Position numbers and translations under genes: made by a program. DNA of 64,000 bases from Hyphococcus sp. (GTDB lineage Bacteria; Pseudomonadota; Alphaproteobacteria; Caulobacterales; Parvularculaceae). This document shows positions 37,801 through 44,439 of the stretch, piece by piece. Numbering within the stretch: the first letter of the stretch is position 1; every line of letters starts with the position of its first letter. Below the pieces are notes generated by a model that had not been told where the DNA came from, searched no databases, and saw nothing but the letters and a program-made list of their open reading frames with translations. The stretch covers positions 744,001 to 808,000 of the forward strand of contig JAJFGB010000009.1 in NCBI GenBank assembly GCA_021776335.1, in the 5' to 3' direction.

Positions 37801-40318
37801 TAACACCCACAACGGCGCCAACGGAGGCATCTTCGGCGACGCTGTCGGCAGCTGCATTCGAATCCGTCACCGCGCCAACAGCGCTTTCATTCACATCCGT
37901 TATGTTGATTGCGAAATTTTCTGTCGAGGTCGAGCCGTCCGTTGATGTGGCGGTCACTTCAATGTTGTGAGAGACTGCTGTTTCGGCATCCAGAGCGCTG
38001 GCAACGGTGACGACACCGGTATTGGCGTCAATGGCGAAGAGCCCGCCAGCATCATCAGAGAGTGCGTAACTCACCGTATCTGTCGCATCCGGATCACTGG
38101 CGAGCGCCGTGACGCCAACGACGGCGCCGACCGACGCGTCTTCAGCGACTATATTGGCGGCAGCGTTAGTGTCTGAGATGGCGCCAACAGTGCTTTCACT
38201 CACATCACTGACATTGATCGTAAAGGTTTCGGTTGATGTAGACCCATCAGTAGAGGTCGCCGTCACCTCGACATTGTGAGAGGCAGCTGTCTCTGCATCC
38301 AACGCGCCAGCGACGGTGACGACACCGGTATTGGCGTCGATGGCGAACAGGCCGCCAGCATCGTCACTGAGCAAATAAGATACAGAATCGCCAATATCGG
38401 CGTCTGCCGCCAGAGCAGTGACGCCAACAACGGCGCCCACCGATGCGTCTTCTGCAACAGAGTTCGCGGCGGCATTCGAATCCGTGACCGCGCCAACAGC
38501 GCTTTCATTCACGTCAGTGACATTAACTGCGAAGGTTTCGGTCGATGTGGACCCGTCCGTTGACGTGGCGGTGACCTCCACATTGTGCGAGGCGGCGGTT
38601 TCGGCGTCGAGGGCGCCAGCGACCGTCACAACGCCAGTATTGGCGTCTATGGCGAACAACCCGCCCGCATTGTCTGTGAGGGCATAGCTGACAGTGTCGC
38701 CTGCGTCGGGGTCTGTCGCGAGAGCGGTAATCCCGACCACCGCGCCAACTGAGGCATCTTCTGTCACTGTGTTGGCTGCTGCATTGCTGTCGGTGATTGC
38801 TGAAATCGGAGGAGTTTCGTTCACATCGCTGACATTGATGTTGAAACTCTCGGTCGATGTGGAGCCATCCGTAGAGGTTGCCGTTACTTCAATTGTGTGG
38901 CTGGCAGAACTTTCATGATCCAGAGCGCCTGCGACTGTGATCTCACCGGTTGTTGCATCAACAGCAAAGAGGCCGCCGGCATCATCGGAGAGCGAATAGC
39001 TGACACTGTCACCTGCATCCGCATCATTGGCGAGGGCAGTGACGCCCACAACAGCGCCGACAGAGGCATCTTCGGCAACTGTGTTGGCAGCGGCGTTGCT
39101 GTCGGTGACCGCACTGACAGCGCTTTCGTTCGCATCCGTTACGTTGATGGTGAAGGTTTCGGTTGATGTAGATCCATCCGTTGACGTGGCGGTCACGTCA
39201 ACGGTGTGCGATGCGGCTGTTTCAGCATCCAGCGCGCCGGCAACGGTGACAACGCCGGTATTCGCATCGATGGCGAACAGGCCGCTGGCATCGTCGGAGA
39301 GGGTATAGCTGACACTGTCACCAGCGTCCGTGTCTGAAGCAAGCGCAGTCACCCCAACAACCGCGCCAACCGAAGCGTCTTCTGCAATCGTATTTGCAGC
39401 GGCATCGCTGTCACTGACAGCACTGACGTCGCTTTCATTCGCATCTGTTACGCTGACGGTGAAATTTTCTGTCGATGTTGATCCATCGGTTGATGCAGCA
39501 GTGATCTCAATTGTGTGGGATGCGGTAGTTTCCGCATCCAGAATACCGGCGACAGTTACAACGCCCGTATTGGCGTCGATGGCGAAGAGGCCGCCTGCGT
39601 CGTCACCAAGCGAATAGGTCACAGAATCGCGTGCATCCGCATCGCTCGCGAGAGCAGTGATACCGACGGTCGCGCCGACTCCGGCATTCTCTGCAACAGA
39701 GTTCGACACTGTGTTGCCATCGGTGATGTTAGAAATCTCAGAGCCTGAGACGTTTTCATTGTCCGGATTGGGCCGATCATCGCCATCGCTATCGCTATCG
39801 TCATCGTCTACGGCGCTGGGTAGATTTTGATCGGGGGTGCTGGAAGCTGTTAGTGAGACGCCGCCACTAACGCCGCTATATTCCGACGCGGCTCTGCCGT
39901 CGGCATACAAAATAACTGGGTCGGGAACATCCAAACTGCCGCCGGAGGACTTGGGTGTATTAAATTCGCTGCGTCCGCTTTGAAAAAGATCATCGACAGC
40001 TTGATAGGATAACGCACCCTCTATGCCGGGGTCGATCCGGATATTTTCATGTAGGGCAGCGTTGTCGGCAAACTCCAGGGCAAAATTCCCCAATATCTGG
40101 GGGTTCCCTTCGTAGCCGCCATGCGCCGGCGCCGGCATGGCGCCAGTATACACAAAACCGAGCGATCCGTAGTGGAGGTTTGCATATCCGTTCTCACCGG
40201 CAAAAGGATTGTCGCCGCCGGCGCTCATGTCGCGCGCCTGGTCGAGCGCCTGACGGTCAGTGGCAAGCCTTTCATCAGCTCCGGAGAGCTTTGGCGTGTC
40301 CTTTTTCGCTGAACTCAT
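28841..40318 (-). CDS. Giant type I-secreted cadherin/LamG/RTX adhesin
   Basis: A 3825-residue repetitive protein, predicted to be secreted in one step and to act at the cell surface. Residues 1-170 are a unique N-terminal region without a signal peptide. An Asp-rich linker (171-189) follows. Residues about 197-2869 contain 26 tandem cadherin-like repeats of 103 residues, each with the calcium-type motifs AEDAS, TDADA, LDAE and DVNES. Next come two nearly identical modules of about 320 residues (about 2870-3189 and 3190-3508), each a LamG-like lectin/jelly-roll domain (TGTIDEVRIFNDVRTAQEI) plus one cadherin-like domain. After a beta-rich domain, RTX-type nonapeptides (GLGGDDTLNGGGGDDVLVGG) start near residue 3700 and a non-cleaved C-terminal secretion signal ends in an aliphatic/aromatic tail. 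No LapA-type retention domain or Lap protease is seen. Confidence 0.9.
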   Translation of the reverse strand: MSSAKKDTPKLSGADERLATDRQALDQARDMSAGGDNPFAGENGYANLHYGSLGFVYTGAMPAPAHGGYEGNPQILGNFALEFADNAALHENIRIDPGIEGALSYQAVDDLFQSGRSEFNTPKSSGGSLDVPDPVILYADGRAASEYSGVSGGVSLTASSTPDQNLPSAVDDDDSDSDGDDRPNPDNENVSGSEISNITDGNTVSNSVAENAGVGATVGITALASDADARDSVTYSLGDDAGGLFAIDANTGVVTVAGILDAETTASHTIEITAASTDGSTSTENFTVSVTDANESDVSAVSDSDAAANTIAEDASVGAVVGVTALASDTDAGDSVSYTLSDDASGLFAIDANTGVVTVAGALDAETAASHTVDVTATSTDGSTSTETFTINVTDANESAVSAVTDSNAAANTVAEDASVGAVVGVTALANDADAGDSVSYSLSDDAGGLFAVDATTGEITVAGALDHESSASHTIEVTATSTDGSTSTESFNINVSDVNETPPISAITDSNAAANTVTEDASVGAVVGITALATDPDAGDTVSYALTDNAGGLFAIDANTGVVTVAGALDAETAASHNVEVTATSTDGSTSTETFAVNVTDVNESAVGAVTDSNAAANSVAEDASVGAVVGVTALAADADIGDSVSYLLSDDAGGLFAIDANTGVVTVAGALDAETAASHNVEVTATSTDGSTSTETFTINVSDVSESTVGAISDTNAAANIVAEDASVGAVVGVTALASDPDATDTVSYALSDDAGGLFAIDANTGVVTVASALDAETAVSHNIEVTATSTDGSTSTENFAINITDVNESAVGAVTDSNAAADSVAEDASVGAVVGVTALATDADVDDSVTYSLSDDAGGLFAIDANTGVVTVAGALDAETAASHNVEVTATSTDGSTSTETFTINVSDVNESAIGAVADTNAAANTIAEDASVGAVIGVTALATDADANDTVTYSLSDDAGGLFAIDANTGVVTVAGTLDAETAASHNVEVTATSTDGSISTETFNINITDVSESAVGAVTDSNAAGNTVAEDASVGAVVGVTALATDADATDSVTYSLSDDAGGLFAIDANTGVVTVAGALDAETAASHNVEVTATSTDGSTSTETFNINVSDVNESAVSAVTDSNAAANTIAEDASVGAVVGVTALASDADATDVVTYSLSDDAGGLFAIDANTGIVTVAGALDAETAASHNVEVTATSTDGSTSAETFTVNVSDVSESAVSAVIDNNAAANSVAEDSSVGAVVGVTALATDADTTDSVTYSLSDDAGGLFAIDANTGVVTVADALDAETAASHNVEVTATSTDGSTSTETFTINVSDVNESAVGAVTDSNAAANTVAEDASVGAVVGVTALATDADVSDSVSYALSDDAGGLFAIDANTGVVTVAGSLDAETAAAHNVEVTATSSDGSTSTETFTINVSDVNESAVGAVTDSNAAANSVAEDASLGAVVGVTGLATDTDATDSVTYSLSDDAGGLFAIDANTGVVTVASALDAETAVSHNVEVTATSTDGSTSTETFTINVTNVNDNAVGLVTDSNLATNTVAENSSVGAVVGVTALATDADVGDSVSYSLSDDAGGLFAIDANTGVVTVAGSLDAETAAAHNVEVTATSSDGSTSTETFTINVSDVNESAVGAVTDSNATANSVSENASVGAVVGVTALATDADATDSVSYSLSDDAGGLFAIDATTGVVTVAGALDAETAAAHNVEVTATSTDGSTSTETFTINVSDVNESAVGAVTDSNATANTVAEDASIGAVVGVTALATDADATDSVTYSLSDDAGGLFAIDANTGVVSVAGALDAETAASHNVEVTATSTDGSTSTETFTINVSDVNENAVGAVTDSNAVANTVAEDASVGAVVGVTALATDADAGDSVTYSLSNDAGGLFAIDANTGVVTVAGALDAETAASHNVEVTATSTDGSSSTETFTINVSDVNESAVGAVTDSNATANSVAEDASVGAVVGVTALATDADVSDSVTYTLSDDAGGLFAIDANTGVVTVAGALDAEAATSHNVEVTATSTDGSTSTEIFAINVSDVNESAVGAVTDSNAAANSVAEDASVGAVVGVTALAIDADATDSVTYSLSDDAGGLFAIAPNTGVVTVAGALDAETAASHNVEVTATSTDGSTSTETFTINISDVNESAVGAVTDSNAVANTIAEDASVGAVVGVTALATDADATDSVTYSLSDDAGGLFIIDANTGVVTVAGTLDAETAASHNVEVTATSTDGSTSTETFTINVSDVNESAVGAVTDSNAVANTVAEDASVGAVVGMTALATDADATDSVTYSLSDDAGGLFAIDANTGVVTVAGALDAETAASHNVEVTATSTDGSTSTETFTINVSDVDESAVGAVTDSNAAANSVAEDASVGAVVGVTALASDADVGDTVTYTLSDNAGGLFAIDANTGVVTVAGALDAETAASHDVEVTATSTDGSTSTETFTINVSDVNESAVGAVTDSNAAANTIAEDATVGAVVGITALATDADVSDSVTYSLSDDAGGLFAIDANTGVVTVAGTLDAETAASHNVEVMATSTDGSTSTETFTINVSDVNESAVGAITDSNATANSVAEDASVGAVVGVTALATDADTTDSVTYSLSDDAGGLFAIDANTGVVTVAGALDAETAASHNVEVTATSTDGSTSTETFTINVSDVNESAVGAVTDSNAAANTITEDATVGAVVGITALATDADVNDSVTYSLSDDAGGLFAIDTNTGIVTVAGALDAETAASHDVEVTATSTDGSTSTETFTINVTDVDESDVGAVTDSNATANSVAEDASVGAVVGITALATDADASDSVTYSLSDDAGGLFAIDTNTGIVTVAGVLDHETAASHNVEVTATSTDGSTSIETFTINVSDVNEAPTDLVFTDNENLAITNTGHLTLNDTGETNEYAVAENFQGFPSGDITVEMAFQADDTTPTEFVLFSYAATGDTGNEFTLWQRADGDLEAWIAGSVTTFSISTDLTDGQPHTISVTWDQSTGAYTAYVDGVQEGSTTLAQGDSMAGNGTFILGQEQDNVGGGFDSTQIFTGTIDEVRIFNDVRTAQEISDNYNSELSDPANEQGLVTNWQFNSGSGSTAADTVGSNDLTLQNGAEVVATSVLSAGSVVTDVTSVIDPDVGDSFTFALTDDAAGKFEIDSTTGEIKLVADHDASSTYSDTVTVVVTDSAGNTYSEVVAIDLTNDAPTDLVFAGNENLTIAVSDSLLLNDTGETDEYAAASNFQGFPAGDITVEVAFQADETTPEEFVLFSYAASGETNEFTLYQSDGDLTAFVAGASADLEITTDLTDGQPHTVSVTWDYSTGDYTVYVDGVQEASTQVSQGVPLYNNGTFILGQEQDSLGGSFDSTQIFTGAIDEVRIFNDLRTAQEIADNYNSELSDPASEQGLISNWQFNSESGSVITDLAGSNNLTLQNGAELDGDNGLLSAGSVVADVTSVVDPDAGDSFTFALTDDAAGKFSIDSNTGEIKLVADHDPSSAYNDTVTVEVTDIAGNTYSETVDIHFGMDDTASGSGSGTINSTNYTVTGGGYTVTAQNVVGGVQTAASVSNISVSGSMLGASGSVSDTDSGDPTQLGYDKASGLSETLIIDFDNDLTSADVSFEYLFSNSYGEEGHWAAYDNGVLVGQGDFTEMGADTGSGTVTINPGVSFDQIVMSANIQTDLTDGSDYVITSINYTEAPVAATGDVLSGADITDIMYGLGGDDTLNGGGGDDVLVGGGGDDVLNGGDGSDIFTYVFGDGSDTVTGGAAGGWTDVIELSDAPGGGAIGAYGVDWTLALDEGSVLSSDASEIVLSDDASGTITLNDGSTIDFSEIENIVF
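29795..31712 (-). repeat. Direct duplication of a 960-bp LamG-cadherin module
   Basis: Two copies in the same frame, about 31712-30752 and 30752-29795. Both begin with APTDLVF and have LTLND/LLLND TGETxEY, NFQGFP and FILGQEQDxxGG, and end with a cadherin-type domain containing DDAAGKF and LVADHD. The copies are similar but clearly more diverged than the 309-bp repeats. Confidence 0.85.
31712..39730 (-). repeat. Tandem array of 26 x 309-bp cadherin-type repeats
   Basis: The repeats have a regular 309-base period, with 26 copies within the adhesin gene. Central copies are very close to one another, while the first few on the adhesin N-terminal side (39730 to about 38400) are more diverged, for example in the ITDGNTVSN and SDSDAAANT variants. 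The same period makes spurious antisense frames of about 102 codons. High identity over eight kilobases implies recent duplication or gene conversion, and recombination could change the copy number. Confidence 0.9.
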
Positions 40319-40528
40319 ATTTGGGCACCAAACGCGAGTTACGTAAGCCGCGTCCCGAACAATGTGGGTGCTTACAAATATAAAAGTTTTCCTAAGGACT
40401 TCCTTACGGGAATGGTAAACAATCTGGTGTGTGTGTGTTTTGCTGCAACCGGAATTTCACAAAAATTAACCTTCAAGCTCTAGTTTGGAAGTGTTGAAAT
40501 CTAAGCAGACCCACATGTTCACGCACTC
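40319..40528. promoter_or_regulatory. Divergent promoter region, adhesin / ABC operon
   Basis: These 210 bases separate the adhesin start (minus) from the first ABC gene (plus), so both promoters should be here. The region is A+T-rich and has a short GT tract near 40426-40438 and one TTAACC at 40470, matching the boxes before the tolC-like gene. Neither start has a strong Shine-Dalgarno sequence. No clear -35/-10 pair was identified. Confidence 0.45.
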
Positions 40529-42268
40529 ATGGTTATTAATCATAATTCGACGTTCAGCCGCCGTAATACAGATCATGCGGACGATTCAAACTTGGCTGTT
40601 AATGAATTTGCGGAGCCGATCCCGCCAGTTTCGGTCTATGCAGCATCAGTAATAGTCAATTGCCTGTCGCTGGCGCTGCCGCTGTTTATTCTTCAAATTT
40701 ATGACCGAATAATTCCAAATGCTGCACTCAATACGCTCACATTGTTGGGTTTTGGGCTTGTCTTTATCATATTGGTCGATGGCGCTCTTAAATACTTACG
40801 AGGGGCCATCCTTAATTGGAACGCTGTTGCATTTATTCACAATACGTCACTGACGGCGCTCAAAAAAATGCTGGCGTCCTCACCAAATTCCATAGCCAGC
40901 ACGCAATCGAGCACACGCCTTAGTCAGTTCAATGCAATTACCAGCCTTGGCGAACACCACGGCGGGAACGCGCGAATTGCAAAGATCGACGTGATATTCA
41001 TCCCATTCTTTCTTGGCGTCATTATGCTGATTGGCGGTATCATTGTTCTGATCCCGGTCATCCTTTTTTGCATTTTCGCAATTTTTGCTTTCAAGCGCAC
41101 AAACCTGCTGCGGGGGCTCACGGAAGAACAGGAAATTGAAGATTCCCGGAAGTATGACTTTATCACCGAAATTCTTGGCTCAATGCACACAGTTAAAGCG
41201 CATGCGATGGAGCACTTGATCTTGAGGCGCTTCGAGCGTTTGCAGAGTGGCTCAAGTGCGACGTTGAAAGAGGTAATAACACTAAATCTGAGTGCAGCAG
41301 ATACCGGCGCCCTGTTCGCCACACTGTCAACAACGGCGATCGTCACAACTGGCGCATTGCTGGTTATGGATGGTCAATTGACGGTTGGCGGTTTGGCTGC
41401 CTGCACCTTATTGTCGTCTCAACTTTTGCAGCCTGTTTTAAGGTTTATCTCCTCATGGAGTGAGCTTCAGCTCGCAGGACACAAGCGCTTAATGGTCGGT
41501 GATTTGTTGGCTTCAACAGCGCCGGCTGTCGATTTCAAAGGAATATCCAATGTCAAAAAAGCCGAGGTGGTTCCCAGGTCAGTTGAGTTTTCGAATGTAA
41601 CGATCAAATTTGAAGATGAAAAACCCATATTATCAAATCTGTCAGTCAAATTTGACGCTGGTCGAACAATAGCGTTGCGTGGCGCTGACGGGAGTGGGCG
41701 AACCGCAATTTTAAAGGCGGTATGTGGTGATATCAAGCCGGATCGAGGCGGAATTCTAATCGGTGGCGAGTCGCTTTACGGTAAAGACTTCTTTCAACTC
41801 CGCCGCTTCGTTCAGTATGTTGATCAAACGCCAATGATTTTTCATGGATCAATCCTTGAAAATTTGACCTTGTTTGGCGCGCTGCCAGTCGCTGATGCTC
41901 TCGACGCCGCAAAACGGACCGGCCTCAATGACCAAATCAATCGCATGCCATTGGGTTACGACACGGCGATACGCAATTCGTCAGGTCGGGATTTGCCGGC
42001 GGCGTTTTCACAGCAAATATGTATTACGCGGGCAATCGCTGCAAAACCCTCCATCCTGATATTTGATGAAGCAAACACCGCGCTCGATGCCCTCGCAGAG
42101 GGCGAATTCGTGAAGCTTTTAAAGAATATTCACGGCGAATTGACGATCATCATCGCAACGCATCGTCCGTCGATTAACGAACTCGCCGATGATGTTTTTG
42201 ATATTCAAAACGCCAATCTGGTTTTGGCGCCGAGTTCACCGCAAGATCCCATTCGGAGGGCGTCATGA
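40529..42268 (+). CDS. Type I secretion ABC exporter subunit A, degenerate NBD
   Basis: A 579-residue exporter half-transporter with about five to six transmembrane helices (VSVYAASVIVNCLSLALPLFI to LLSSQLLQPVLRF) and a C-terminal ATPase domain. The ATPase has changed motifs: Walker A is GADGSGRT (Arg391 replaces the invariant Lys), the signature region reads DLPAAFSQQ (residues 488-496) in place of LSGGQ, but Walker B IFDEANTALD with Glu514 and the His in IIATHRPS are kept, as is the Q-loop Gln in YVDQTP. The next gene overlaps by four bases (ATGA) and encodes a second, different ABC subunit. The likely role is one half of a heterodimeric exporter of the large adhesin. The start ATG lacks a strong ribosome binding site. 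Confidence 0.85.
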   Translation: MVINHNSTFSRRNTDHADDSNLAVNEFAEPIPPVSVYAASVIVNCLSLALPLFILQIYDRIIPNAALNTLTLLGFGLVFIILVDGALKYLRGAILNWNAVAFIHNTSLTALKKMLASSPNSIASTQSSTRLSQFNAITSLGEHHGGNARIAKIDVIFIPFFLGVIMLIGGIIVLIPVILFCIFAIFAFKRTNLLRGLTEEQEIEDSRKYDFITEILGSMHTVKAHAMEHLILRRFERLQSGSSATLKEVITLNLSAADTGALFATLSTTAIVTTGALLVMDGQLTVGGLAACTLLSSQLLQPVLRFISSWSELQLAGHKRLMVGDLLASTAPAVDFKGISNVKKAEVVPRSVEFSNVTIKFEDEKPILSNLSVKFDAGRTIALRGADGSGRTAILKAVCGDIKPDRGGILIGGESLYGKDFFQLRRFVQYVDQTPMIFHGSILENLTLFGALPVADALDAAKRTGLNDQINRMPLGYDTAIRNSSGRDLPAAFSQQICITRAIAAKPSILIFDEANTALDALAEGEFVKLLKNIHGELTIIIATHRPSINELADDVFDIQNANLVLAPSSPQDPIRRAS

Positions 42269-44433
42269 CCGGTGCTGCGGCAGTCAGGGATGTGATTGGA
42301 GACTGGACCGCGGAAATCGAGCGTACGTTTCGTAACGATAGCGCCAAACACATCCGTTCAAACTCAGATGCCATCGCCGCCATTCAATATTTTCTCGATA
42401 GCATTGGCTGGGCAGACGATCAAAGAAGGTTTTTTGAGGCGCTGCCGCATGTTGATCCGATCGAGACGATCGCTGGACTTCGCCAGGTGCTCTTTCGCCT
42501 GGGATTTTCGACGACTGTTGAGCCAGTTGTTTCGACCAATATCAGGGATGAATATTTGCCCTGTTTTATTAAGACAGCGCAGAATGAATTTCTGATTGCC
42601 CGAGACGCGCCCCGGGAAGGCATCGTCAATGTTTATGACCCAAGCGCAAATAAGCTTATTGAAATGGAATCCGAGACGCTCTCTGGAATAGCAATATTTC
42701 CGGAGCGTGCCGATGCTAAAATCAGCACGACACAAGTGACGGTGGCGAACTGGACGCGTAGCGCGTTTCAGGCATTTTTCCCGTCGATAAAAAAGATATT
42801 CCTTCTAAGTTTCGCCATTAATATTTTTTCGCTGTTGTTGCCGCTCTACGTAATGACAGTCTACGACAAAGCGATCGGCGCCAAATCAACCGAAGTGCTG
42901 ACCGGATTGACAATCGGTATATTGCTCATTGCCGCCGCAGACTATGGACTGCGAAATGTTCGTGTCAGGCTGAAGTCATATCTCGGCGCCCGGATCGACA
43001 ACCAGTCAAGCGAAGCCGCTTTCCGCAAACTGGTGTTTTTCCCATTGTCGATGATTGAGGATGCGCCGATTGGATCCCAGCTGACGCGCCTCAGGCAAAT
43101 GGGCGCCGTGCGTGACGCATTCACTGGCGCCTTGTCGAGCGCAGTATTCGATCTTCCTTTTGTGGTCCTTTTCCTTGTTGCGATGGCCGTGATCGGCGGA
43201 TACCTCGCGCTTATTCCGCTTTTGCTGATTATACTCTGCACGCTCATGGCTGTGTGGGCTATCCCCAGGAGTCGGCGGCTCCTTGATAAAGCAGGTGATG
43301 CAAAAAGGAGCCTCCAAAATATCTCTATGGAGATTATTTCCGCACGCGATGCGATTAGACACCTTCATTGTGAGGAAATGTGGATTGAGCGTTACCGGCG
43401 ATTGTCGGCTGAAGCAGCATGCAACGGCTTGAAGATGCGTAAATTTAATTTGTTTCTCCAAACTACTGTCCAGGTGCTTGTAACTTTCTCGGGTGCGGTA
43501 ATTTTGATGTTGGGCGCCCTGATGATCATTGAAAACACGCTGAGTGTTGGCGCGCTCATCGCCTTGATGGCGTTTACGTGGCGTATTCTCAACCCGATAA
43601 GATCGATGTTTCTCGCCAGCATGACGTTGGGGCTGACCTTGCAGGGGCTGCGTCAGATAGACCGGCTGATGGCTGCGAAACCTGAGCGCCAATTCGGCAA
43701 TGCATCGTCTCTGTCACGCCAATATAGCGGTGATATTACCTTTGACCGCCTGTCTTTTCGTTATCCGCTTCGATCGGAACCGACACTTTTTGGTGTGAGC
43801 TTTGCCATAAAAAAGGGCGAGCTGGTATCAATTTGTGGGCCAAGCGGCGCCGGGAAATCAACGATACAAAAACTCCTTTTAGGGCTTCATACCCAGCAAG
43901 CTGGATCGATACTGATTGATGGAAGTGATCTGCGTCAGCTTGATCTTGGCCATTGGCGGCAATCTGTGAGTGTAATGGCGGAGTTCACGGATTTCTTTTA
44001 CGGTACGATTTCGCAGAACATCAGGCTCGCATTCCCTTCGGCCACCAATGGGGAGATCGACGATGTTGTTCGGAGATTTGGCGTCGATGCCTATTTTGGA
44101 AATATTTTGCGCGACGGTTTGGAAACGCGGATAACAGAGGCCAATATTTCTTCCTGGCCCGACGCTTTACTCAGGCGCCTGGCGATGTGCAGGACATTTG
44201 TTTGCCGCCAACCCATATGTATTTTGGATAACCCAGCCGCCAATCTCGATGCGGAGGGCGAAAAAGCGCTGCTCGCGGAACTCGAGAAGCGTAGGGGAAC
44301 GGCAACGACCATCATGGCGACGCACCGCCCCAGCCATATGCAACTTTCAGATAAGATACTCGTTATCAAACAAGGCATGGTCGCCGCATTTGGTCCGCCC
44401 AACGAAGTGTTTTCGAAACTCAGGTCAGGATAA
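42265..44433 (+). CDS. Type I secretion ABC exporter subunit B with C39-like domain
   Basis: A 722-residue exporter subunit. Residues 1 to about 150 look like a C39 peptidase-like domain (GLRQVLFRLGFST...) with no catalytic Cys where bacteriocin-processing peptidases have it, as in LapB/HlyB-type transporters of RTX proteins. A six-helix membrane domain follows (SFAINIFSLLLPLYVMTVYDKAIG is the characteristic first helix). In the ATPase domain Walker A GPSGAGKST (residues 525-533) is intact, the Q-loop Gln is missing (SVMAEFTDFF), the signature region is WPDALLR (631-637), and the Walker B catalytic Glu is Asn (ILDNP, Asn656). The His in MATHRPS remains. It overlaps subunit A by four bases and precedes the HlyD gene by six. 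Confidence 0.85.
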   Translation: MTGAAAVRDVIGDWTAEIERTFRNDSAKHIRSNSDAIAAIQYFLDSIGWADDQRRFFEALPHVDPIETIAGLRQVLFRLGFSTTVEPVVSTNIRDEYLPCFIKTAQNEFLIARDAPREGIVNVYDPSANKLIEMESETLSGIAIFPERADAKISTTQVTVANWTRSAFQAFFPSIKKIFLLSFAINIFSLLLPLYVMTVYDKAIGAKSTEVLTGLTIGILLIAAADYGLRNVRVRLKSYLGARIDNQSSEAAFRKLVFFPLSMIEDAPIGSQLTRLRQMGAVRDAFTGALSSAVFDLPFVVLFLVAMAVIGGYLALIPLLLIILCTLMAVWAIPRSRRLLDKAGDAKRSLQNISMEIISARDAIRHLHCEEMWIERYRRLSAEAACNGLKMRKFNLFLQTTVQVLVTFSGAVILMLGALMIIENTLSVGALIALMAFTWRILNPIRSMFLASMTLGLTLQGLRQIDRLMAAKPERQFGNASSLSRQYSGDITFDRLSFRYPLRSEPTLFGVSFAIKKGELVSICGPSGAGKSTIQKLLLGLHTQQAGSILIDGSDLRQLDLGHWRQSVSVMAEFTDFFYGTISQNIRLAFPSATNGEIDDVVRRFGVDAYFGNILRDGLETRITEANISSWPDALLRRLAMCRTFVCRQPICILDNPAANLDAEGEKALLAELEKRRGTATTIMATHRPSHMQLSDKILVIKQGMVAAFGPPNEVFSKLRSG

Positions 44434-44439
44434 ACGAAC

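Noticed and set aside
31712-39730. Regular repeats considered as CRISPR or satellite DNA
   Set aside because: The unit is 309 bases, it is protein-coding throughout, and there are no short repeats with unique spacers or cas genes.
32136-39748. Many plus-strand frames of 60-102 codons over the repeat region
   Set aside because: They recur at the 309-bp period and are antisense shadows of the adhesin repeats. They have low-complexity Ala/Thr/Ser content and no ribosome binding sites.
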